Of a stretch of DNA of 64,000 bases, positions 15,301-23,800 are shown in pieces. Numbering within the stretch: position 1 is the stretch's first letter; each line of letters opens with the position of its first letter. The translations under genes were made by a program, and so were the position numbers. The notes under the pieces were generated by a model, which did no database searches, had not been told where the DNA came from, and was given only the letters and a program-made list of their open reading frames with translations. Source of the stretch: Ypsolopha sequella (lineage: Eukaryota > Arthropoda > Insecta > Lepidoptera > Ypsolophidae); assembly GCA_934047225.1 (NCBI GenBank), contig OW203998.1, forward strand, positions 20,165,280 to 20,229,279, given 5' to 3'.

Positions 15301-15404
15301 TGGTAATTGTAAGCCGATAGTTCCTCGACTGCCATTTGCTTCTGTTGAACCTCTCTGGCGAGAGAAACTACAACCAGGACGAACAAGCCAAGTAAAACCT
15401 TCAT
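276..15404 (-). CDS. Chymotrypsin-like serine protease A, whole gene (5 exons)
   Basis: Secreted S1-family endopeptidase, probably a digestive midgut enzyme. Exons (minus strand) are 15404-15186, 13827-13560, 11451-11356, 6118-5925 and 380-276. They join to 882 nt, 293 aa, with intron phases 0,1,1,0 and GT-AG at every junction. Visible parts: signal peptide at residues 1-16 or so ([13 protein letters not shown]); propeptide to Arg58; activation at R58|IIGG; His103 in TAAHC; Asp150 in NDIAM; Ser245 in GDSGGP; six Cys at the usual 42-58, 168-182 and 191-220 pairs. Position 189 (chymotrypsin numbering) is Gly, so the specificity is not trypsin-like; 216 is Gly and 226 is Ser. There is an NQT glycosylation sequon near residue 255. 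The start was chosen because it gives a clean signal peptide; upstream in-frame codons do not. It is the divergent partner of protease B. Family and catalytic competence are well supported; the gut role is inferred from the family. Confidence 0.93.
680..1110. other. GC-rich patch of unknown origin
   Basis: About 430 bp much richer in G+C and CpG than its surroundings, with a near-duplicated TACATTTTGTTC toward its right end. Small overlapping ORFs occur on both strands, but none resembles a protein I recognise. Probably the 5' part of an old retroelement; this is inference. Confidence 0.3.
1975..2870 (+). repeat. Interspersed repeat, copy 1
   Basis: About 0.9 kb that reappears in reverse orientation at 23525-24450. 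Shared landmarks are TCTAGACAAACGGACAGACAG, read here around 2053, and the block around ACACTTGGCGATTTATC. The right part, about 2460-2720, is also shared. A third, shorter copy is at 25740-25935. No ORF is recognised, so it is probably a non-autonomous transposon. Confidence 0.65.
3865..4400 (+). repeat. Degenerate internal direct repeat
   Basis: Two units of roughly 240 bp begin at 'acaatatgggtatca' (about 3877 and 4127) and end near 'gaccgaaaaatatgaaaaaa'. The 3' portion (tgcgtttacgtaa to cggaaccct) also occurs at 33910-34045. An old transposon fragment. Confidence 0.55.
4501..4545. repeat. Iterated TTATCCGGATA motif
   Basis: Four copies of an ATCCGG core in about 45 bp, several as the palindrome TATCCGGATA. 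Looks like the inner part of a repeat; no function is claimed. Confidence 0.45.
5925..6118 (-). CDS. Protease A exon 4 (catalytic Ser)
   Basis: 194 nt encoding [13 protein letters not shown], then [18 protein letters not shown] with the nucleophile Ser245. The acceptor is TTTAAG and the donor GTAAGT follows TTCTG. The conserved Cys168, Cys182 and Cys191 are here. Confidence 0.93.
6188..6485 (+). repeat. Lepidopteran GGGTTCCGTA repeat
   Basis: Begins with TTAAAAACCGGCCAAGTGC, carries GGGTTCCGTA near its left end and closes with TACGGAACCCTAAAAA. Contains the usual run of 'cagacagacggacag'. A very common interspersed repeat in moths and butterflies, here in intron 3 of protease A. Confidence 0.7.
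6568..6690 (-). pseudogene. 5'-truncated RTE-type LINE, C-terminus of the polyprotein
   Basis: The minus strand reads [17 protein letters not shown] then [17 protein letters not shown], the familiar C-terminal end of a lepidopteran RTE-type endonuclease/reverse transcriptase. Only about 40 codons remain. The same family is at 17862-17985 and, on the other strand, at 52786-52830. Confidence 0.75.
6901..7356 (+). pseudogene. LINE C-terminal domain, truncated copy 1
   Basis: Open frame of 151 codons ending in TAG with no ATG at its true left edge, where the element is cut off. It contains [22 protein letters not shown], an Ala-rich helix, [14 protein letters not shown] and [12 protein letters not shown]. 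This block occurs at the C-terminus of some non-LTR retrotransposon proteins, downstream of reverse transcriptase. It is closely related to 19328-19874, but the 5' break and 3' sequence differ. The intact frame suggests a fairly recent insertion. Confidence 0.7.
7540..7740 (-). pseudogene. LINE reverse transcriptase C-terminal scrap
   Basis: The minus-strand translation has [13 protein letters not shown] followed by [12 protein letters not shown] and YSFKEFYN, matching the common C-terminal 'FNSLP..IK....FK..LK.YL' segment of Jockey/CR1-like reverse transcriptases. About 66 codons survive. It converges on the LINE piece at 6901-7356. Confidence 0.65.
7785..9060 (+). repeat. Direct duplication, copy 1
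   Basis: About 1.25 kb repeated at 9475-10750 in the same orientation with only scattered differences and short indels. Copy-specific changes include a doubled GATAAC at 7811. Contains the foldback element 8307-8632 and TTTACCCGGATAAA iterations near its end. Lies in intron 3 of protease A. Confidence 0.85.
8307..8632. mobile_element. Foldback (long-TIR) MITE, copy 1
   Basis: Arms of about 150 bp are inverted repeats: left TTAAGAGCGGTTTCGCAGC, right its near complement ending CCGCTCTTAA. Each arm also contains AACAGAACACTT and ATTCACTCAA. No ORF. A second copy is at 10008-10341 inside the duplication, and a single-arm relic is at 16441-16568. Confidence 0.75.
9475..10750 (+). repeat. Direct duplication, copy 2
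   Basis: Second copy of 7785-9060. Relative to copy 1 it lacks a stretch near 8690 and gains AGCAATAAAATTTCAAAC near 10475. A segment that is inverted with respect to its GGGTAATGTTAG region follows at 10803-10895. Confidence 0.85.
10008..10341. mobile_element. Foldback MITE, copy 2
   Basis: Same arms as 8307-8632, carried along by the direct duplication. It differs near 10275, where CGTCGTTCTGTTGTTGTTCTG replaces the copy 1 sequence. Confidence 0.75.
10890..11150 (-). pseudogene. LINE 3' end fragment
   Basis: Contains the 'gttcgtccactgctggacataa' block followed by a segment that also occurs at 15817-16130 ('cacacacgctgggcaggcgggttgg', 'ccatataaggcccggctattaggg'). The minus strand still resembles the EAYVQQWTN end of an RTE-type polyprotein, but it is out of frame. 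Confidence 0.6.
11356..11451 (-). CDS. Protease A exon 3
   Basis: 96 nt, found by translating the minus strand between exons 2 and 4. It encodes NIHNIALP to SGYGKTSD. The acceptor CACAG and donor GTCAGT restore the frame with both neighbours. It is one codon shorter than the protease B exon. Confidence 0.9.
11808..11839. mobile_element. Probable P-like transposon footprint
   Basis: Perfect 8-bp direct repeat GGTTTTGA on both sides of the 16-bp CTCAGGATATTCTGAG. CTCAG and TTCTGAG are the outer ends of the elements at 29015-30321 and 40025-42120. Best read as an excision or extreme deletion that left target duplication plus terminal stubs. Confidence 0.65.
12811..13163. mobile_element. MITE with long inverted arms
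   Basis: Left arm begins AAGAGGCCTGCGG then AGCAATCCTAGTTCGTAC; the right arm is its near complement, ending CTAGGATTGC and CCTCTT. Arms exceed 100 bp and internal sequence is short, with no ORF beyond chance. Lies in intron 2 of protease A. Confidence 0.75.
13560..13827 (-). CDS. Protease A exon 2 (His and Asp)
   Basis: 268 nt, exactly the length of the matching exon in protease B. It runs [16 protein letters not shown] to the catalytic TAAHC and on to LNDIAM. The acceptor TTTCAG precedes GCTGGT. The donor GTGAGT follows a single A, giving phase 1. Confidence 0.92.
14282..14313. repeat. Perfect 32-bp palindrome
   Basis: Uninterrupted inverted repeat centred on CATG at 14296-14299, with TTTTCTGTGTATTT as the left half. 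It sits in intron 1 of protease A, with no clear longer arms around it. Confidence 0.6.
15186..15404 (-). CDS. Protease A exon 1
   Basis: 73 codons: signal peptide, propeptide, and the start of the mature chain (RIIGG, ending IPYQ). The donor is GTAAGA straight after the CAA codon, phase 0, the same place as in protease B. Confidence 0.92.
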
Positions 15405-15816
15405 GGTCAATACATTACACTTCACTTCCTTCCGTCTGAGATATAACAATCATATCGAGGACTTGCAAGTTTATTACAGGTTATCTTATTATCATTTCTG
15501 ATAACAGGTGGGGTTTTTCAGTAATTCTAACTGATAATTTAAGTATCTATTGATATCTATAATTTGAAGTTGATTTTGTTTGATATCCATTCTATCCGTG
15601 TATTGTACTTAAGTCATAGTTATTACTGTAAATAAGATTCGAAACCAAAACAAACAAATTGTAGGTATCCATATTTTTAAGTTAGAAATTTAATTGTTTT
15701 CGGACAATATTCGTACGATTCGTAACTAATGTTGATATGGTTTTTATGGAAACCTATTTTCTTACCACCGCACAATACGGGCACTGAACCCTAAAAATAT
15801 TTTACTAAATCATCCA

Positions 15817-16130
15817 TCCATCCATCAGCCTAGTTCGTCCACTGCTGGACATAAGCCTTTCCAGGACGTTGCCACTCCCGGCGGTCATCCTGGAATAATT
15901 GCCCATACTCACACACGCTGGGCAGGCGGGTTGGTGAGCACGGTGCTGGGACCCTCGCACCAGTGACGTCGCTGCCCGTCAACAGTCTGTTCCATATAAG
16001 ATCCGGCTATTAGGGATGGATATACCGCCATTCATCGGTCCCAGGTATGGTGGGCCTCCTGGGTTTTTGCCTATGAGCTGTCCTCTTACTCTTCCCCGAT
16101 TCACTTCGAGGGGGTCTCCAAGTAAGATTG
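15817..16130 (-). pseudogene. LINE 3' end fragment, second copy
   Basis: Related to 10890-11150 and better preserved. The minus strand reads [18 protein letters not shown] just before a stop, then LINE 3' sequence. Begins after (catc)n, which is typical of these insertions. Confidence 0.65.
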
Positions 16131-16440
16131 GTGGTCCAGTATTATACTAAATAACAACAAAATAATGTATACTATATATAAGCAACATCAAGTCATAAAA
16201 TAAACCTACTGTCCAAATTTTATTATCCTAGACGTAACTGTTTGAGCTGGTCAGTTATTTTATATAGAGTAGGTGCAAGGTAATCAGGCTATTTGTCACG
16301 AAGGCCTTTTAGTTTTTATCATCATACAATCGTTCACAGCTCTTGCCCTTGCCATTTTAGATAATCGTTGTAAAGGAACCGATCTTTAAGCCATTCAAGG
16401 TAGTTTCCTTAAATTAATAATCTCACCTATCCATTCGCTG

Positions 16441-16568
16441 ATTAAAAGCGGTATCGCAGCCGGATTGTGAAAAACACGCCTTTTTCTAATTAATCGAAAC
16501 AGAACACCTAAATCCAAAACTTGCTCAATAGTTATTCAACAAAACCTTATTACCTTTGTATTGTTTGA
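16441..16568 (+). repeat. Foldback MITE relic (one arm)
   Basis: Matches the left arm of 8307-8632: AAAGCGGTATCGCAGCCGG, then AACAGAACACCTAAATCC and TATTCAACAAAACCTTATT. The other arm is absent. Confidence 0.65.
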
Positions 16569-16699
16569 AGGAAATTCTTGCGTAAAAAACAAACTTTCGT
16601 TTTTTTTTTCTCAAAAGTAACAAACGACAGAAACCAAAATTTATTTTTGGCTATTATACGAGTATAATGCCTATCAAATTTTTTGAAAGTATTTCGACA

Positions 16700-16736
16700 G
16701 TCCAAACCTCAGAATAAGTTATTCTGAGGTCCAAAC
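16700..16736. mobile_element. Probable P-like transposon footprint
   Basis: The 8-bp GTCCAAAC occurs on both sides of a 21-bp inverted repeat: CTCAGAATAA, one G, then TTATTCTGAG. These are exactly the outermost bases of the 40025-42120 element (CTCAGAATAAGG). No internal sequence remains. Confidence 0.75.
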
Positions 16737-16756
16737 ACACGGGATCATTTCTAACC

Positions 16757-16774
16757 CCCCCCCCCCCCCCCTCC
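16757..16774. repeat. Poly(C) run
   Basis: About 18 consecutive C followed by TCCTTTCGGGG. Resembles the C-tract end of the MITE at 22031-22186 but lacks its arms. Confidence 0.6.
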
Positions 16775-16800
16775 TTTCGGGGACTCATGTTGTGACGATA

Positions 16801-17069
16801 TACAACGTGTAACAGAAAGGTGTAACCATATTTGAAGAGCTTATTCAGTCAATGGTGTCGAACAACTTTTACTATTGAACAAAACCTGTATGTCGAAAAA
16901 AAAATGTAGCTGTTTCATAGAAAAATGCAATGCCGCTCGGCCGATCGATAGGTATGGAAGGGCAGATTTTTTTTGAAATTTCAGGGTTGGCTCCGTAGTA
17001 AAAGTTGTTCTATACCATTGACTGAATAAGCTCTTCAAATATGGTTACACCTTTCTGTTACACGTTGTA
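16801..17069. mobile_element. TACAACGTGTAAC MITE, copy 1 (TA target site)
   Basis: Full element with arms of about 75 bp beginning TACAACGTGTAACAGAAAGG. Flanked by TA on both sides (16799-16800 and 17070-17071), as for Tc1/mariner-type insertions. Three more copies lie in the window (43388-43616, 53577-53661, 62985-63249). Non-coding. Confidence 0.8.
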
Positions 17070-17274
17070 TAAAAAAAAAAGACATTTTTAATGTCGAAGA
17101 TAAATTGTGCCAAACGATCTTAAGCAGCGGTCATCTTCGCTCGCCGAACTGTCATTGGAAGAGAAAAATTGCTCTTGTGATGTTGACAAATGATCGCTTC
17201 AAGCTCTTTTAAGCCGTGAAGACGAAGATTTTGAGCAGTATTATTAAAACTCGCGTGAGCTAACATACTAAACT

Positions 17275-17684
17275 ATTATTACATGCGGCTTTAAAACTCA
17301 CGTGTTATTGTTGTTGACTATATGCCAACCGCTTTACAGACACAATTTCGGCATTTTAAATATGAGCGTCGTTCTTAGAAAGACGACGTGGCTTTCATCG
17401 TCGTTGTCAAAGAGGCACGCACTGGCAACCGCCGATGGGCGAGCTGCGCGCTTGGCTCGTGCGCTGAGCGTTGGCTCCGTCGACGATGGAGGTGGGATGG
17501 TGGATGCACTTGATTCTTTTGATTGTTTCAAAAATTGTTCGTTTTTAGGGACAATTATTAACGATGGTGAACGCCGCGTCGTCGTCCTAAGAACGACACT
17601 CGCCTTGATAATGCTGAAATTGTATCGGTGAAACGGTTGGCATATAGTCAACAACACGTGAGTGTGTAATCCGCATGTAATAAT
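17275..17684. mobile_element. Long-TIR element with arms of about 115 bp
   Basis: Starts ATTATTACATGCGG and ends CCGCATGTAATAAT. The arms continue through GACTATATGCCAACCG and CGTCGTTCTTAG. The GC-rich centre holds ORFs on both strands that merely reflect the symmetry. A partial arm recurs near 52398-52470. Confidence 0.75.
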
Positions 17685-17861
17685 CATTTAATATTGCGCA
17701 GTTTTGGGTACGATTATTTATTTTAATTGATGGGGGGAGGAAGCTTGTACTTATGAAAATATTGGCGACCAGAAATCGAGGCAGCTTTAGCGCTGAAAAT
17801 TGTATCCCATTATGTAATGGATCCAACGAGCATTGTCAAAACTCATACGTACGTACGAATA

Positions 17862-17985
17862 TCATCCGTCCGCCCATATTCAACTGCTGGACATAGGCCT
17901 CCCCCATATTACGCCACTCTTGGCGGTCCTCGGTCATCCTCGTCCAGCCACCACCCGCAACGACCTTCAGATCATCAGTCCAGAC
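17862..17985 (-). pseudogene. RTE-type LINE C-terminus, second copy
   Basis: Minus strand: VWTDDLKVVAGGGWTRM then EDRQEWRNMGEAYVQQ, in a continuous frame. Same family as 6568-6690, 5'-truncated. Confidence 0.75.
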
Positions 17986-19327
17986 TGACGACTTGCGAGT
18001 ATACTTGACAGAATTTATAGTATAAATATAAACTATTTACAATAAAATAGTAACCGACTTCAAATCAAAAAAGTTCAAAATAATGATGATGTTACCGAAA
18101 TAACACTTTTAGCACCTTCTTTCTTCCTCTGTTCTCTAGAAGTTAGCTTCCTCATATTGTTTTTTATACGGCTTATAAGCAACGATATGATCGTTGATAT
18201 CATTGCTTATAAGGCTAGAGTTTGCAATATAAAAGACAGTTACGCAAGGTACTCTACTATCAAATGGCTTATAGGTAAACCTGTCGTTACTCATCAAACT
18301 TTATTCCTTATTCCTATATTTTTATTCTATTCAAGTGTATCTTTTTATAAAATTTAAGTAACCCCAAACATTTATTATTTCCCTGCATATTTCCCCATAT
18401 TATTATTTATGACATAAAACTATTACCTATACACATAGATTATTTAATTACTTATATTACATTAAAACTGACCTGTAATAAGTGTGTCTATTATACCTCC
18501 ATTACATAAATAAATATATTTAATTTCATTTCATTTTATTATTCTATTCGAGTGTAATTTTATTTCTATTACCTATGAAGGTAAACGATTTTCAAGTTTT
18601 TTTTTTGACGTGTCCTGTTATGGGATAGTAGGCCTTCAGTGTAATAAGAAAGTAGGCTTTATATACATATATAAGCTCATAATACTTCTGTATGACGTCT
18701 CACCTGAAATTCTGCACCGGAAATCACCTATACCAAATACATGATAAAATGATAATTATCACAGTAAGCTTTTAAAGGAACGGATTAAATAATTAATCTA
18801 ATTGATTAGATAATTATTGTTTTCTTAGACTATGATCATGCCATAGTCTACTGCGGTATTTTGCCAGATTCACTCATTTTCTTCTAGCTAGATATTAAAA
18901 AGAATACATGCTGCAATTTTTTCAAAAATCATGATATATACATTCTAATGCTTGGTATTTTTTTGATAATGCAATTTTTCATGTTTTTACGTAGCAATAA
19001 ATCGTAATATATAGATAGGTACAATGACTTAGATTGATATGGCCAATTTTACACTGGAGACCTGGTCACTGACTGATAACAGTGTTTGATTACCTTTTCT
19101 ATGAAAAACGCATAATAAAATTCAAGTTACTAAATGACACGGGGTCGTTCTAAAGCAAATATAGAAAATCAAAAACAATTTTTGGTAATTTAAATTTCAC
19201 AAAAATTGTTATTGATCCATGATACTGATTGATCACTTACCAAGCCTCCAGCAAGAATTTGGATGACGACTAAAAATTCCCCTTATACATATATGTAGTG
19301 GGCAGAGAATATAAAATTAAAAATAGA

Positions 19328-19874
19328 CTAAATTAAATAAAAAATATTGTTTAAATCACTGCCGCAGGGGAGGGTCCCCAGCAGGCTGGTGGCGTTACCT
19401 CGTTGGATTGCGAGGCTAATCCGCTGTCCAAGGTAGGCCCCAGCCCGCCGATCAACAGAAGCGTCGACCAGGCGCGAGGAAATTTCTTGGAAAAGTCGTC
19501 GCGTTTCTGGTCCCCATGGCCCAAGAGTTTCTACTCCAAAAGGCACAAATATGTAGCCATCCCCTAAAGCTGCATATGTGCGCCTCTTGGAGGCCTCTGC
19601 TGCAGCTGCTGCCACGCCAGCCCTAGTGGCGGTCGCATTGATGCGGGACGGGGCCAGTGTATCCACACAGGTCGCGTCCCACACCAATGGCCGCCCGTTC
19701 TTCCAACCTAAAAGAGTCATCCCGTCGGGTCTCTTGCCGTCGTCGCGCACCAGACCTGGAGGTTCTAGGGTAGCTGGCACATTAACGCTGGCAAGAGCCC
19801 GGCGGATGATGTCATTAAGGCTGGCGTGACGTGACAGACGCCCAGCACTGCGCTGGCATGAAAGGCGAATGATT
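19328..19874 (-). pseudogene. LINE C-terminal domain, truncated copy 2
   Basis: Open frame of about 180 codons to a TAG stop. It includes [59 protein letters not shown] and [17 protein letters not shown]. Homologous to 6901-7356 but longer at the 5' side. The first few codons of the open frame come from unrelated poly(A)-like sequence, so the true element starts near 19874. Known context of this block is the C-terminal end of certain non-LTR retrotransposon proteins; the biochemical role is uncertain. Confidence 0.7.
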
Positions 19875-20622
19875 TTTTTTTCCACAAAAACTCAAAAATA
19901 GGTGTGACGACGAGCGGAGAGAGGAGGAGCGTGTTAGGTTTACATATAAATAAATTTGGGGACCCGAGCGAAGTGGAGCGGAGCGAGGCGACCTATTTTG
20001 TTTTAACAGAAATATGATATGCCCAATTCTACGATGTGCCGACGATTAGGTAAAACACATTTTCAAACGCAAAACTTCCGATTATTTTTTTCTTATTTTT
20101 GAATAAAAAGTATTAAATAAAATAAGGCGATTATAGATGATAGAATGTCAATTAGGTTTTTGTTGCAATGTTGTGTTATTTTATTATTTATTAGTTTTTA
20201 GTTTTAAAAGTTTATTCTAACTGATAAGAAAATGAATTGTTTGCTATAAAGAGCGAGACCGCCTGGTACAGGTATTCTCATACTTAATAGGTGGTCTCAA
20301 CCTTGTTCTGTATTAATATTAATAAAGTTATTAAATAAATTTTATTACTATTATTTATGCTTTACATATTAAACACGCTGTTAAGTTTTTGTGCAGGATC
20401 ATTTACATAGTTAATGCACAACATTGTTATAAAATTTTTCTTGACATGAAACTGCGCTGACGGCAAGGTTAATGTATTGGATAAGAATGTACTACTTTAC
20501 AATAAAAAATACCAGAAATTCTTTGTTTTTTTTTTAAATCCAAATTATCGATAAAATTCATTAATTATCCTATAAATGTCCTCGCTTAGATATCTGTTAT
20601 CTCTTAATTAGTAGGCAATGGG

Positions 20623-20630
20623 TATAAATA
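20623..20630 (+). promoter_or_regulatory. TATA box of protease B
   Basis: TATAAATA lies 46 nt before the start codon. An initiator-like TCATT at about 20646 is at a suitable distance for a start site, giving a 5' leader of about 30 nt. Confidence 0.6.
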
Positions 20631-20675
20631 CATGCATTGACACATTCATTCAAGAAAATCTACATCCGATTCACT

Positions 20676-20888
20676 ATGAAGTTGTTATTTGCTGTTTTAC
20701 TCGTGGCTGCCAGCAGCGCAGTCTTGGCTGAAGACTCATTGGAATTTGCGCCAATCACAACGTTCTACCACGAGACAATTGGTGTTCTTGAAGCGGCTCG
20801 CATTAAGGCTGCTGAGGAGGCGCTCAATCATGATGCTTCCAGGATCGTCGGAGGAGGACCTGCTGGTCTTGGACAGTACCCTTACCAA
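20676..20888 (+). CDS. Protease B exon 1
   Basis: 71 codons: signal peptide, Glu/Ala-rich propeptide, RIVGGG and the start of the mature chain to YPYQ. The donor GTAAAA is weaker than the others. Phase 0. Confidence 0.92.
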
Positions 20889-23800
20889 GTAAAACATTTT
20901 ATGAACTAATATTCATTCATTCATTATTTGTTATTTCATTATTTCATTATTAATATTCATTCAGTCATTGTTTTAGCCATTTGAAAAAAAAAATATATAT
21001 ATTTTTATTAAAACATTTACAATGACTAAGATACAAGGTAACCTGAGATTTGGGATCCCGCGCTTCCTCTCGGAAGTTCTTTACAATTTACCTTATTTAA
21101 GGGGCTATACCGTGAAAATTTACACTTTTTGAAGTAATTTATCTGCTCTTTTAATGAAGTTTCAAGTAAAATAAATTAGTATAACAATTTTGGGACCTTT
21201 TACTAGATTTTGGTCTATCAGAAATGCGATAGGAGGAATTTCATTCGATAGAAATAATTATTGAAATCAGGTCTAAATTTACACTTTTTTTGATATTCTG
21301 ACAAATTAGGATAGCATACAGACTTGAAAAATATTTATTTAGATGGGTTTTAACTGCACCTAAATTACTGGTTATGGAATTTTTTGTAGCTATTTTAGTT
21401 AATTTTGAATTAATTTAAAACCGACTTTTTGACAATTTTCCCCGATTCCGTCCCTTTCGCACTGCGGGTCTTTCTGCCTGGAGTAACGGGGACCTTTGCT
21501 AGCACGGTATATCACCTTAACAAATAAAACCAAGATCCAACAGAGACACTGAACCTTAGGGTCGATTCTCCGGATTTGTAACAAAATATTAAGAAAAATC
21601 GAACAGGTGATCCGAAAAAGGGTCCAATTTTGGGAAATCAAAATTTTACGGAAGAGTAAAAAAAATAATATTTTCATTTTCCATAATAATATTTTTTATT
21701 CTAATTTAGGATTATAATTGAGATCTTAAACTATTAAAATAATTTACCTTCTAATATAATATTCATGATTTTTTATTATTTAAAAACACCACCTTTTTCG
21801 TCAAACATGTCATAAGGGCCCTTTTTCGAATCACCTCTCCAATTGAAACGGCCAAAATAAAACTTTTATATTCGGAGCTGGATTTTCCATAAGATTGAAA
21901 AAATTAAATTAAGAAGTTGTAACTTCACTCTTATTGAAAATCCAATTATTTTGAAGCGAATATTAAAACGTTTTAAATATAAAATAAACTATTGCTATAC
22001 ATTTTTCGTAGCAAAAAGTTGTAATTTGGCTCAACGGCGGATCCAGGGGGGGGGGGGGCTCCTGTGCCTAGTTCAACTTTTTTCTATTCAGACACGCTAA
22101 ATTTACCTAAAATTGCACAAAATTTCATTTTATATCAGGACTGACCCCCCCCCCCCCTGACTCGCAGGCTGGATCCGCCCTTGATATGGCCGTTATAATT
22201 ATTTCTTAATATTTACTTACAATTCCGGAGATGATGATGATGATTCATCCGACCGAGTTCGGTCACGGCGACTGTTGCGGCTGTGGAGAGCGTCGGTCAT
22301 GTGCCTTATGTAGCCTATCTTGTTTGTGAAAGTGCGGTTGCACAGACTACATGTAAGTTTTCTATTGTAGTAGTTGTAGTTTGTGGCAGCTGGTGGTCTA
22401 CATCGGAGTTCATCACGTCTGGCGTCAAGAGTAGCTCTTCCGGAGAATCGACCTCTTACTAGTGAAGCTTTGATGTATGTCTGTCAATAGCTACCTTAAG
22501 ATTGGCTGGGCTGATGAGCATGCGTACTATCTGCAGAATTTCAGCGCTACCCCCAAGAGAGTTCGATACCTGCCGTCACATTTTAAAAATGCATGTTCTT
22601 CTAAAGCAGATTACGTGTAAAATACACTTAACAGTCCAGTAAATGAAAGATTTGAGGCCTAATTAAAGATACACTACTAAAATAACTTCGAAATAATAGT
22701 ATTTTCATATTATTGACAGGCCCCCCCTCCCGGAAGAACGTATTGTTTTTTATATTTTACCAAAATAGTTAAACTATCTTACTATTTATCTAACTTATAT
22801 TGCTTAGACATGCTCTAATTATTTTGACAAATTGAAATTTTTCAGTTAGTTAACTGATAAATTCCCAATTTTCACCCAGCGTACGTTCTCCATATAAACA
22901 ATTTTAGATTGACTAGGTATGGAACTTTAGATTCGGAAAAGTATAACAATCCGAGGAAATGTTTGCTACCACTTTCTTTTCCTGTGCTTTATGATACCGC
23001 TTAAATTCTTCAACTCGTCAGGCAGGCCTCGTGATCACCCTCACCACCGGCGCAACGTCTGTCTGCGGTGCTTCCCTTCTCAGTAACACCCGAGCGATCA
23101 CCGCCGGCCACTGCTGGTGGGACGGCCGCAACCAAGCGCGCCAGTTTCAAGTAGTCCTTGGTTCAACCTTGCTCTTCTCCGGTGGTACCAGGGTCAATAC
23201 CAACGCCGTCGCCGCTCATCAGAACTACAACCCGAATACCTTAACCAATGACGTGGCCATAATAAGTCTTCCACGGGTCGCTTACACAAGTTAGTATGAA
23301 TAAGGGTGTGAATCTAGATTTGCTGCGATCTAAATTTTATAATCCGCCAAAGAAGGGAAAACCTTAAGGGGATCGAAAATACAAACAGAAATAAAATGTC
23401 AGCTTTCGGATGATTTTGTTGCAATAATTAGGTTACGTATAGCCATAAAAAAAATACATGTTTTTGGTTGAACTTTAAGGTATTCATTTTCCACAAACCA
23501 CGTTAATCGATTCATATTTGTACTGTCAATGAATTTTTTTGTAACCCTCTATTGCACACTTTTTATCGATTTTGTTTCAGGTATCGCTTTCGCGATTTTG
23601 TTGGTTTTTTTTAAATAAAATTAGTGTGAATGGTATCTATTCATTTTCCAAATACCACGTTATTCGGGTCAAAAAAAGCACCCCCTTTTTCCAAAAATAC
23701 GTAAATCCACTGATGCAGTCAGCGGCAGCAAGATATTGTCAGTCTACGCCTAGCGTTGGCGCCCGTAAGACGTGGAACCTGTGCCCTTTTTTGCAAGCTA

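Larger units (their letters stand above)
15405..20675. other. Shared upstream region of the two proteases
   Basis: 5.3 kb between the divergent start codons. Only the outer 100 bp or so look promoter-like. Inside lie a LINE end (15817-16130), a foldback relic (16441-16568), a transposon footprint (16700-16736), an 18-C run near 16757, a MITE (16801-17069), a long-TIR element (17275-17684), an RTE end (17862-17985) and a LINE domain (19328-19874). No other gene is seen. Confidence 0.75.

Noticed and set aside
17302..17687. Overlapping ORFs of 109 and 117 codons
   Set aside because: They lie in a long-TIR element and mirror each other because of the inverted arms.
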